From: Bacillota bacterium
GTDB lineage: Bacteria > Bacillota > Clostridia > Clostridiales > Clostridiaceae
Assembly (NCBI GenBank): GCA_023417975.1
Contig: JAEZDX010000048.1
Coordinates: 1-23,283, forward strand
Length of the DNA stretch: 23,283 nt
Direction: 5' to 3'
The stretch's first letter is position 1. The number at the start of each line of letters is the position of its first letter. The notes below the pieces were generated by a model, which made no database searches, was not told where the DNA came from, and saw only the letters and a list, made by a program, of their open reading frames with translations. Positions 7,121 to 13,471 of this stretch are shown piece after piece. Position numbers and translations under genes: made by a program.

Positions 7121-7162
7121 GGAAGTAAGCCGCAAACTCGCAATTTCAGTTTACTTCCTTTT
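7121..7162 (+). terminator. Terminator of the early operon
   Basis: GGAAGTAA (7121-7128) pairs with TTACTTCC (7151-7158) and is followed by TTTT. The 22-nt loop is long and can form a competing inner pairing, so termination may be partial. From 7163 to 7320 no gene is seen, and no promoter can be assigned with confidence. Confidence 0.55.
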
Positions 7163-7320
7163 GAATAAAAATTCAAGGGGAATTTTGTAAAAGATAACTA
7201 TTTATGAATTGTTTGAAAGGCAACTACTACCGGTACTAAAAATAATAAAAATTATATTAGTTTAACATAGACTTCAAACATTTGGGTATTTGCAATATCG
7301 AAGGAAAAGGGGAAGTTAAT

Positions 7321-7518
7321 ATGAAGTATAGAAGATTAATAGCAGAAATGTATGCGAGAGATATAAGCAAAGACGATTTAGCAATATTGCTAGGCAAAAG
7401 TAGAAGAGCCATAAGCAATAGAATTAATGGCAAAACGGAATTTACATGTATAGAAGTAAAAACTATAATGAACACTTATTTTAAAGATTGTACTATTAAT
7501 TTTGTATTTGCGGGATAA
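7321..7518 (+). CDS. Small XRE-like phage regulator
   Basis: This 65-aa helix-turn-helix protein (ISKDDLAILLGKSRRAISNRINGKTEF) is of a kind frequent in clostridial prophages just after the replication genes. The frame is open from 7282, but AAGGGGAAG before the ATG at 7321 marks the start. The gene stands alone between the early-operon terminator and a bidirectional hairpin. It may regulate the downstream region, but its targets are not evident. Confidence 0.75.
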   Translation: MKYRRLIAEMYARDISKDDLAILLGKSRRAISNRINGKTEFTCIEVKTIMNTYFKDCTINFVFAG

Positions 7519-7580
7519 AGATATACTTGGAAAATATATGTATTATGTTATAGAATTTCAGATAATATATAAGTGAAATG

Positions 7581-7612
7581 AAAAAGGCTGCTAGATTAGC
7601 AACCTTTTTATT
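7581..7612. terminator. Bidirectional terminator between the XRE gene and hicB
   Basis: The stem AAAAAGGcTGCTA/TAGCAaCCTTTTT (7581-7609) has one internal mismatch and a 3-nt loop. It carries an A-tract on one side and a T-tract on the other, so it can end transcription from both the plus-strand regulator and the minus-strand hicAB operon. Confidence 0.75.
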
Positions 7613-7613
7613 A

Positions 7614-8024
7614 TTATTTATTAATTTCTCGTATTCCTAAATGGTTTTTTAAAGCAAGTTGTAGTATTTGTGAAAAGTTAACGTTTTTCTCTTCAGCAAC
7701 TTTGTTAAGCCAGTTAGGTATAGTTAAGGTTTTTTTAACTGTTTTATTTGCCATTTCCTCGCGTATTAAAGGCATATATGCTTCTATAGGTACTACAAAG
7801 CAACCAGGATCAACTTCGATTTTTTCAGGTGCAGTAGGTATCGGAATTACATCTGCATCTTCTTCCATACCATATAAATGAAGTTCTAGTGCTTCTTTAG
7901 CCATTGAGAGTGCTTCCGTTAAGGTATCACCTTCTGTTATGCATCCTGGTAAGTCTGGGAATGTTATAGTATATCCTATACTTTCACAGGGTTCAAATAT
8001 AGCAGAATAAATATATTTATCCAT
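7614..8024 (-). CDS. hicB: HicB-family antitoxin
   Basis: This 136-aa antitoxin neutralises HicA and represses its own operon. The N-terminal partially degraded RNase H-like HicB domain (about 4-50) shows YSAIFEP, FPDLPGCITEGDTLTEAL and ALELHL. A C-terminal ribbon-helix-helix DNA-binding part (about 96-130: KTLTIPNWLNKVAEEKNVN) follows. AAAGGAGGACC precedes the ATG. It is the second gene of the minus-strand operon, 71 bp after hicA. The 14-bp sequence ATTTTTATAAGGTC occurs twice (8023-8036 and 8050-8063) around its ribosome binding site, apparently a small duplication. Confidence 0.92.
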   Translation of the reverse strand: MDKYIYSAIFEPCESIGYTITFPDLPGCITEGDTLTEALSMAKEALELHLYGMEEDADVIPIPTAPEKIEVDPGCFVVPIEAYMPLIREEMANKTVKKTLTIPNWLNKVAEEKNVNFSQILQLALKNHLGIREINK

Positions 8025-8095
8025 TTTTATAAGGTCCTCCTTTTTATTAATTTTTATAAGGTCATTTAATTTATATAAATCCTTTGCAAGAGGGC

Positions 8096-8281
8096 TTATT
8101 TAAGCCCTGCTTGCTTTAAGATAGAGTTCAATGTACCTGGTTTTAAGTCTTTATTATGATTTGGTATTGTCACTTTACCAGGTTTGTTAGGATGTATTAG
8201 TTGGATATGTGAACCAACTTGATTTTTTAAAAGCCATCCTTCATTATTTAGTAGCTTAAGTAGTTCTCTTGGTTTCATCAT
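8096..8281 (-). CDS. hicA: HicA-family mRNA interferase toxin
   Basis: This 61-aa toxin has a dsRBD-like fold and cleaves mRNA in a translation-independent way when free of HicB. Family signs are PRELLKLLNNEGW, the catalytic His in GSHIQL (H25), KVTIPNHN and GTLNSILKQAGL. AAGGAGGAGGG precedes two adjacent ATG codons; either may be used. Together with hicB it is likely an addiction module that stabilises the element or acts in phage defence. Confidence 0.93.
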   Translation of the reverse strand: MMKPRELLKLLNNEGWLLKNQVGSHIQLIHPNKPGKVTIPNHNKDLKPGTLNSILKQAGLK

Positions 8282-8300
8282 CCCTCCTCCTTACAAATAT

Positions 8301-8330
8301 ATTATAACACGTATTAATTACACGTGTCAA
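8301..8330 (-). promoter_or_regulatory. hicAB promoter with operator-like repeats
   Basis: On the minus strand, consensus TTGACA (8330-8325) and TATAAT (8306-8301) are 18 bp apart. The spacer contains ACACGT-type repeats around an AT centre (8307-8327), a likely operator for the ribbon-helix-helix domain of HicB. This is one of the strongest promoters in the window. Confidence 0.8.
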
Positions 8331-8433
8331 TGATTTTTAAAGTAAATTTAAAAAAACATATAAATATTGAAAACACTAGATTTAAGAATAGTATTATGAT
8401 AAAATAAATATAAAGATAAATTAATACTAATAG

Positions 8434-8536
8434 TACCCCGCATTTCTATGCGGAAGCTCTAACGAATGTTAAGGGCCCGGGAATATATTTAACTCTTTAA
8501 ATAGGGTTGATGTGTTCCTGGGTCTTTTTATTTTAC
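8434..8536 (+). ncRNA. Structured leader: tetraloop hairpin plus terminator/attenuator
   Basis: The perfect hairpin CCGCAT-ttct-ATGCGG (about 8439-8454) is followed by a composite stem-loop. Its outer arms are GGCCCGGGAA (from 8474) and TTCCTGGGTC (ending about 8524), with G-T pairs, and an inner TATTTAA/TTAAATA hairpin lies within; TTTTTATTTT follows. The structure ends about 15 bp before the ribosome binding site of the next gene, and no plus-strand gene lies directly upstream. This suggests transcription attenuation or a processed small RNA. A weak promoter (TTGAAA 8367, TATTAT 8392, 19-bp spacing) could drive it. A similar composite hairpin occurs at 11247-11300. Confidence 0.5.
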
Positions 8537-8551
8537 TGTAAAGGAGGATTA

Positions 8552-8671
8552 ATGTTGAATGATGAAGCAAAAAAGGCAAGAAATGAATACATGAAACAAT
8601 GGAGAGCAAAGAACAAGGACAAAGTAAAAGCAGCTCAAGCAAGATATTGGGAAAACAAAGTTAAAAAGTAA
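8552..8671 (+). CDS. 39-aa phage-type small basic protein
   Basis: AAAGGAGG lies seven bases before the ATG of a 39-codon frame containing ARNEYMKQWRAKNKDKVKAA and RYWENKVKK. Short proteins with this Y-x-x-W-R-x-K-N/x-K-V-K pattern are common upstream of late genes in Firmicutes phages. They look like small nucleic-acid-binding peptides, but their function is not established. The gene leads a short operon with the recombinase at 8692. Confidence 0.7.
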   Translation: MLNDEAKKARNEYMKQWRAKNKDKVKAAQARYWENKVKK

Positions 8672-8691
8672 TTATTTTTTTAAGATGGGAG

Positions 8692-9246
8692 GTGATGAAT
8701 ACGAATATAGTTGAGCCAATAAGAGATAGAGAAATAATAAGGGATATTATTAATTCTCTAAAAGGCAAGAGTGAGCGTGATTATATTTTATTTCTAATGG
8801 GAATATATACTGGGTTACGTATAGGAGACATTTTAAAGCTTCGGATAGAGGATGTAAAAGATAAAAAGGAATTAGATTCAAGGGACAACAAAACAAAAAA
8901 GTCAAATAGACTTGAATTAAACCCAGAGCTTATGAACGCATTAAAGAAATATGTTGAAGGAAGGGACCCTCACGAATATTTAATAAAATCCAGGAAAGGA
9001 GAAAACAAACCGATAACCCGAGGACAAGCATATAAGGTACTAAGAGAAGCAGCAGAAAAGTACAATATAAAACACATAGGTACACACACCCTACGGAAGA
9101 CATTTGGATTACATCTTTATCAACTAACTAAGGATATTACACAAGTGCAAAAGGCTTTAAATCATACTAGCCAGTCTGAAACACTGAGATACATTGGATT
9201 AGAGCAGGAAAAAATAAATGAGTCAATAAAACGATTGAGATATTAA
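8692..9246 (+). CDS. Minimal tyrosine recombinase (catalytic core only)
   Basis: The protein of about 184 aa belongs to the XerD/integrase family. The catalytic residues are recognisable: R43 (TGLRIGD), a lysine near 67-69, H132 and R135 (HTLRK), H158 and nucleophile Y167. It lacks the arm-binding and core-binding domains of full integrases, so it may act on DNA with a partner or have a structural or regulatory role. Such short recombinases often sit before the terminase genes in Firmicutes phages, suggesting descent from a phage late-control region. GGGAGG overlaps the GTG at 8692 and lies two bases before the ATG at 8695, so the exact start is unsure. Confidence 0.85.
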   Translation: MMNTNIVEPIRDREIIRDIINSLKGKSERDYILFLMGIYTGLRIGDILKLRIEDVKDKKELDSRDNKTKKSNRLELNPELMNALKKYVEGRDPHEYLIKSRKGENKPITRGQAYKVLREAAEKYNIKHIGTHTLRKTFGLHLYQLTKDITQVQKALNHTSQSETLRYIGLEQEKINESIKRLRY

Positions 9247-9250
9247 AAGG

Positions 9251-9313
9251 ATGCTATTTTTATTAAATGCAACTCTATAAGCCTGTGTATCATTAATAAA
9301 AATCAAATAGCAT
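9251..9313. other. Large imperfect stem-loop
   Basis: ATGCTATTT (9251-9259) pairs exactly with AAATAGCAT (9305-9313). The stem continues inward as TTATTA/TAATAA and ATG/CAT with one bulge on each side, leaving a 21-nt loop (9270-9290). There is no T-tract after it, so it is not a standard terminator. It starts 5 bp after the recombinase stop and could protect or process the mRNA, or be a protein-binding site. Confidence 0.5.
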
Positions 9314-9397
9314 GAATGCGTTGAAATATAAAGATTTACAGGTAGTTTCACCAATAATACACAATCTACCTGAAGAGCATTGGAGGTTAAGGAATAT

Positions 9398-9676
9398 ATG
9401 GATAAAAAAAGAGATGTAAAGGCATTGAGAACTCTAGGAAATAGACTTAATCATCTCATGAGAAGTATAGAAGAAATGGAATTTGGAACTTATGGATTGA
9501 ATGAGTTGGATGATAAAACCATTGATAATTTATATCTTCTGGATTGTATGACAAGCTGGCAAGAATCAGTAAATAGAGGATTAAGGATACATGACAAGAA
9601 GTCAGAAACATTATCCTTAGATGTATATGATATAGAAAAAATAAATAAAGTCCTTAGAGAGTTTAAAATATTATAG
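9398..9676 (+). CDS. Hypothetical protein before the cos-like site
   Basis: The 92-aa, mostly helical protein (RTLGNRLNHLMRSIEEMEFG ... MTSWQESVNRGLRIHDKK) is of unrecognised family. The frame is open from a TTG at 9380, but GGAGG/AAGGA precede the ATG at 9398, which is preferred. It lies between the minimal recombinase and the GC-rich island, where phages of this type often carry small packaging-associated or unknown genes. No function can be assigned. Confidence 0.65.
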   Translation: MDKKRDVKALRTLGNRLNHLMRSIEEMEFGTYGLNELDDKTIDNLYLLDCMTSWQESVNRGLRIHDKKSETLSLDVYDIEKINKVLREFKIL

Positions 9677-9689
9677 CTTTTGATATTAA

Positions 9690-9750
9690 CGGGTCCTTTC
9701 TAGGGGGGCGGGGGTTATGCGGGTCGAGCGAATCCCGATATTCGTCCGAG
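9690..9750. other. GC-rich cos-like island (candidate packaging site)
   Basis: About 60 bp of strikingly GC-rich sequence stand in an AT-rich, non-coding gap (9677-9868). The stretch contains GGGGGGCGGGGGTTATGCGG, then a CGAAT(cccgat)ATTCG inverted repeat (9729-9744) and GTCCGAG. In Firmicutes cos phages a G-rich site of this kind lies between the small late-control genes and the HNH/terminase genes, the same position relative to the minimal recombinase here. The downstream terminase genes are absent. The cos function is inferred from composition, symmetry and position. Confidence 0.5.
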
Positions 9751-9868
9751 TATAAAAAATTTTTTTCGTTGGTATTTTGGTAGTTTGAAAGAGGACACAA
9801 AAATCCAGTAAATTAAGTCGCTACAACGATTAATGACAAATAATAAAAATATAGTGAGAGGTGTTTAG

Positions 9869-10591
9869 ATGCTAAATGAACAAATAAAAAGAATAGATAT
9901 TCTGAAAAAGAAGATAGATGACCAAATAACAAAGTACGAAAATTCACGTAAAGAAGCTATTGATTTAGCGGAAAATTTTAAAAATAGAGTTGATGGTCTT
10001 AAATCTAGATCAAAAGCCATTAAGGGGGATTTAGATTTAGAGATAGAAAAATTAAATGCTGAGATTTCTAAAAAAATTATGGAAGATCCTTTTCAAGAAG
10101 GTAATTCTGATAATGATGCAGCAATAAGAGAATTATCTCTTAAATTAGATTTGTTAAATAGAAAGAAAGATGTAATTTCGAAAGATCTAAGACAATCTAT
10201 AATATTTAATTGTAAAAAGGAAATTGAAAAAGCAAAGGAGGTAATCACAGATAATATTATTCAAGCACGTGTACTCCATGGCTTGTATAGAGAATGTTCA
10301 AAGATTGCAACTAGTGTAATTGCAGACATGAATAAGCTGCTCTTGGACTTAGCGAATGTAGGTCCTTATAATATGAGCAATATTCAAAGAGAATACATGA
10401 ATAATGGTGGATTAACTGATAATTTCAAGCCGGTTGCAGAATATCTGTTGAATATGGAGTTCAGTGAACCTGGTGAACTAAATCCTGAACATATTACAGC
10501 ACATGACGGTATGTATCAGTACTTCACTGATAACAATATAAATCAAATTGCTAATGAAAAAGCTAATGCTATATTAGCGAAAATATTATAG
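9869..10591 (+). CDS. Coiled-coil protein of unknown function
   Basis: The 240-aa protein has an N-terminal half of long charged helices with heptad-like spacing (about 1-130: RIDILKKKIDDQITKYENSRK and LDLEIEKLNAEISKKI). A more compact C-terminal part contains LANVGPYNMSN and HITAHDGMYQYF. There is no signal peptide or membrane segment. GAGAGGTG precedes the ATG. It starts 120 bp after the cos-like island, where phage terminase genes would be expected, and ends 11 bp before a zincin gene, so the two are probably one transcription unit. It is a possible partner or substrate of the zincin. No family recognised. Confidence 0.75.
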   Translation: MLNEQIKRIDILKKKIDDQITKYENSRKEAIDLAENFKNRVDGLKSRSKAIKGDLDLEIEKLNAEISKKIMEDPFQEGNSDNDAAIRELSLKLDLLNRKKDVISKDLRQSIIFNCKKEIEKAKEVITDNIIQARVLHGLYRECSKIATSVIADMNKLLLDLANVGPYNMSNIQREYMNNGGLTDNFKPVAEYLLNMEFSEPGELNPEHITAHDGMYQYFTDNNINQIANEKANAILAKIL

Positions 10592-10602
10592 GTAATGTTG
10601 CC

Positions 10603-11154
10603 ATGAAGTGTAAAAGATTAAAAGCAAACTATATAAAGGGACTATTCAATAGAATATCCAAAGCGTTAAACTTAAAAGCCGAATTATTGATGTCTGAGGA
10701 CGCTGAAAACTATCCAGATCATATTAAAAAGTATATATCAAATTGTAATGTATATGGCTTTCATTTTCACATAGCAGGCACAAGCTATATATTTATCAAT
10801 ACTAACCTTATATATGAAAATTTTAAGAGATTTGGGCCAAAGGCATTTAAAGACAAAAATATGGAGTATGTTCCAATGACTTTGAAGTTAGCATATGCAC
10901 GAGTAATCATACATGAGTTTACGCATAGACAGATTGATATAAAAAGGCAAATAAATAATAAAAATGTTTTGAATAATACATTCGAAAAGCTACTAGTAGC
11001 TTTAGATAAACATAATATGGCCAATGAGATGTTTATGTTTGAAAACGAAAAGAGCCAAGAAGACAGAGTACATGATAGCAATTTTTATAATGAGTTCTAT
11101 GCCAATTTGTTTAAATCTTATAAGATTATTATGGAACTGGAAAGAGAAATGTGA
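10603..11154 (+). CDS. Putative HExxH zinc metallopeptidase
   Basis: The 183-aa protein carries the zincin motif H104-E-F-T-H108 (IIHEFTHRQ) in a helix. A plausible third ligand, E164 in NEFYANL, lies 56 residues downstream, the gluzincin spacing (E-x-x-A). The N-terminus (TSYIFINTNLIYENF) may form the usual beta-sheet edge. It resembles ImmA/IrrE- or SprT-like small peptidases only in motif and size, and the family is not recognised. It lies 11 bp after the coiled-coil gene with no strong ribosome binding site, so coupling is likely. The target could be the coiled-coil partner, a repressor or a host/phage protein. Activity is inferred. Confidence 0.7.
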   Translation: MKCKRLKANYIKGLFNRISKALNLKAELLMSEDAENYPDHIKKYISNCNVYGFHFHIAGTSYIFINTNLIYENFKRFGPKAFKDKNMEYVPMTLKLAYARVIIHEFTHRQIDIKRQINNKNVLNNTFEKLLVALDKHNMANEMFMFENEKSQEDRVHDSNFYNEFYANLFKSYKIIMELEREM

Positions 11155-11246
11155 GTATTACATTGAAGTGGGAACGAAAGTATGTTTTTAAAGAAAAGCT
11201 GCAAAAATGCATTACCTTTATAGTGGAAAGTTAAAATAATTATAAG

Positions 11247-11304
11247 AACCTGGGAATATAGCGAATCCTATATTGGATTAAATATATTCTTAGGTTTTTT
11301 CTTT
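11247..11304 (+). terminator. Composite terminator after the zincin gene
   Basis: AACCTGGGAATATA (11247-11260) pairs over 14 bp with TATATTCTTAGGTT (11283-11296), with two G-T pairs. The loop holds a second AATCC/GGATT hairpin, and TTTTTTCTTTT follows. The architecture and the GGGAATATA core resemble the leader element at 8474-8536. Confidence 0.85.
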
Positions 11305-11583
11305 TAATAATTTTATTAATATGAGTACATTTTTATTATATATTTTAAGAACTACAGGAAATTGTGATTTTTAACTATTAAGCTATTAGTTAAGGGGATT
11401 AATAACTGAACTTATCCATTTCAAATACAACAATGTGAGCTGATCTAATTAGTCAGAATTGATAGTGCTATGCAAAGTTGCCAACGTTGGCAGGTTTTAA
11501 AAACTGAGGATACGCTTTAAGTCTTTACTTCTAATTTAGAAGGATAAACAGAAGTATTTATTTTTATTATTTTCAGAAGGAAT
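11305..11583. other. Gene-free stretch with palindromes
   Basis: No credible gene is seen on either strand. The stretch contains a perfect 14-bp palindrome TGCCAACGTTGGCA (11479-11492) and an inverted repeat TTAACTA/TAGTTAA (11371-11377 and 11387-11393). Either could be an operator for the following membrane-protein gene, although both lie 90-210 bp upstream of its promoter. Otherwise nothing is recognised. Confidence 0.5.
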
Positions 11584-11613
11584 TTGACATATTATGAAGA
11601 ATAAAGGAATAAT
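11584..11613 (+). promoter_or_regulatory. Promoter of the membrane-protein gene
   Basis: Consensus TTGACA (11584-11589) is followed after 18 bp by AATAAT (11608-11613). The ATG of the next gene lies about 28 bp further on, with AAGGAG between. This supports independent expression of the cargo gene from the integrated element. Confidence 0.5.
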
Positions 11614-11640
11614 TAGAAGTTTAACTAAGGAGACGATTTG

Positions 11641-12411
11641 ATGGGCTATAAAGGATGGATTCTTTCAATATATGACGAATATAAGAAAAGATTTAATGAT
11701 AAATATGAACCAAAGTTAAGTAAAATTGAAACTATTAAGAAAGTTGTTAAAGTAGGGGTTAAAAGAGAAAACATTTTGCCATTCCTGACATTAATGGTGT
11801 ATATTGTGTTGATTATTGCAATCTTTACTCTATATCCATTTAAGATTATATCCACTAAGGAGTTTATTACATTATTTGCTTATGGCACATTATCTTTTCT
11901 ATTAATTTACTCTCCGTATATCTATAAGTATGAGCCTGACTTGAAGTCGTATGAAAATAAGATTAAAATTTTGAGAGATATTTTGAATGAGAGAAAAATA
12001 TATAATATTGATGTGGTTTCTGAATTACGAGATCAAACCGGAGGCATTATTTATAAAATTAGAAAACTAAAGATATTTGCAATATTAAATACATTAATTG
12101 CACTTGGCATTTTTACAGGCATTGGAGAAGCAGCTAAAGGATTAACTGGAGAGGCGCCAAAGGGGGTATTAGGAGAAGTCATTAGCTTTAGTATTGCTCT
12201 AATTATAATAAGTGTGCCGACAGTTTATTCAATATATTCAGTACTTACGATCGTTCCAAATAATAGGATTACACGAAGAAAAGATTTTCATGAATTGTTG
12301 AAAATTCTAATGGTTTATGATTTTATGAGTAAATCACCAACTAAAGTTAAACAGGATAGTCTGGATTCAATTGAAGAAATACAGGAAAAAGATATAACGA
12401 GTGATATGTAA
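11641..12411 (+). CDS. Four-helix membrane protein, cargo of unknown function
   Basis: The 256-aa integral membrane protein has four predicted membrane segments in two pairs (about 45-63, 75-95, 144-163 and 177-205). The cytoplasmic N-terminus is basic, a charged helix lies between the pairs (about 100-140), and the soluble tail ends in acidic residues. A glycine-rich stretch (GIGEAAKGLTGEAPKG, about 160-175) separates the last two segments. AAGGAG precedes the ATG at 11641. It has its own promoter and terminator and sits beside the nuclease-helicase cassette. Superinfection exclusion or an abortive-infection effector would fit the context, but no family is recognised. Confidence 0.75.
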   Translation: MGYKGWILSIYDEYKKRFNDKYEPKLSKIETIKKVVKVGVKRENILPFLTLMVYIVLIIAIFTLYPFKIISTKEFITLFAYGTLSFLLIYSPYIYKYEPDLKSYENKIKILRDILNERKIYNIDVVSELRDQTGGIIYKIRKLKIFAILNTLIALGIFTGIGEAAKGLTGEAPKGVLGEVISFSIALIIISVPTVYSIYSVLTIVPNNRITRRKDFHELLKILMVYDFMSKSPTKVKQDSLDSIEEIQEKDITSDM

Positions 12412-12504
12412 GCTATATGTTTAATTGACCTAATTTCAAAGTATGAAATATATAGCGAGAAAATTATAGAAAAGTTCAAATAAGAATGTTAAGAGTTTAT
12501 TGTA

Positions 12505-12533
12505 GGGTATCCAGTTAAATGGGTACTTTTTTT
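12505..12533 (+). terminator. Terminator after the membrane-protein gene
   Basis: GTATCC (12507-12512) pairs with GGGTAC (12521-12526) and is followed by seven T residues. The 115-bp region after it, before the next gene, holds no clear gene. A weak promoter (TTGTAG 12604, TAGTAT 12628, 18 bp apart) may lie there. Confidence 0.7.
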
Positions 12534-12648
12534 ATTATTTAGATGAGATATTACGGAATTTATCATAATTTGACGAATATAATTTAGAGGTTAATATAAA
12601 TGGTTGTAGAAGTAATTATTTATTAAATAGTATAAAGCGGGTGAGAGT

Positions 12649-13362
12649 GTGTTTAAAAAGAATAATGGAAAAGAATATGAAGATTTAATTAAATATGTGT
12701 ATGAACAATTATCCTATTTTAATGGTAAAAATATCAATGTTGAAAAGAACATAAAACTTATAGGAAAGTCGAATTGCGATCATCAGATTGATGTCTACTA
12801 TGAATTCGATATGAATGGAATAAAACATAAAGTAATAATAGAGTGTAAAGATCATAAGGAAAAAGTAGAGAGAAGATTACTTGAAGCCTTTAAAAGTACA
12901 TTAGACGATATAGGAGGATGTATTGGAATATTCGCTTCACGAAATGGATTTCAAAAAGGGGCCATAGACTATGCGAAGTTTTATGATATTGAGTTAGTAA
13001 GTGGAGGTGAATTGCCGCTAATTAGCAAGGTACTATCAAAACAATTAGAAGTTGTTTTGCCAGATGAATCTGTAATTGGCGAACCATTTTGGACTATCAT
13101 GGAAGAAAGAAATGGGCAAATTACAGGAACTTATATGTGTGTAAGTGATAATACCGTAGGACTATTTATATCGAAAAAAACAGCTAATGAAATTTCAGTT
13201 AAAACGGGAGGAGTAGTAAGAGGCGTTTCACAGAAGCATTTAAAAGTCTTAATTGGGTATGCAAAAAATCTTGGATTAAAACTTTGTGTGGTTCTTTTAG
13301 ATTCAAGTCAAGGAATAGTTATGGAGACTAGAGCAGTGGAAGATTTTTTTGTTGCAAATTAA
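12649..13362 (+). CDS. Mrr-like PD-(D/E)XK restriction endonuclease family protein
   Basis: This is a 237-aa nuclease of the Mrr_cat type. The catalytic signature is complete: E11 in GKEYEDLIKY, D48 in HQIDVYYEF and the E65-C-K67 pair in VIIECKDHK. The typical FQKGAIDYAKFYDIELV segment (from residue 101) with the family's conserved Q102 and A108 follows. The C-terminal part (about 125-237) is a beta-rich domain of unknown type and may sense a ligand or bind the helicase. Mrr proteins cleave modified or foreign DNA. The GTG start follows a modest GGGTGAGAG. The DEAH helicase gene begins 109 bp downstream in the same direction, suggesting a restriction-like pair. Confidence 0.85.
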   Translation: MFKKNNGKEYEDLIKYVYEQLSYFNGKNINVEKNIKLIGKSNCDHQIDVYYEFDMNGIKHKVIIECKDHKEKVERRLLEAFKSTLDDIGGCIGIFASRNGFQKGAIDYAKFYDIELVSGGELPLISKVLSKQLEVVLPDESVIGEPFWTIMEERNGQITGTYMCVSDNTVGLFISKKTANEISVKTGGVVRGVSQKHLKVLIGYAKNLGLKLCVVLLDSSQGIVMETRAVEDFFVAN

Positions 13363-13471
13363 TTTAGTGTTTGCTATTTATAAAGCATTAAATTAAATAA
13401 ATATAATATGAGTATATAAAAAGTGGATAATTTTGTATTAATGATAAAAAAGATAGACTGAGGAGGTAAAT

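Noticed and set aside
9312..9419. 35-codon frame MNALKYKDLQ... after the stem-loop
   Set aside because: No ribosome binding site, and it overlaps the better-supported start at 9398. It looks protein-like but the support is too thin.
9690..9750. GC-rich island as oriT
   Set aside because: No relaxase gene accompanies it, and its position after a phage-type minimal recombinase favours a packaging site.
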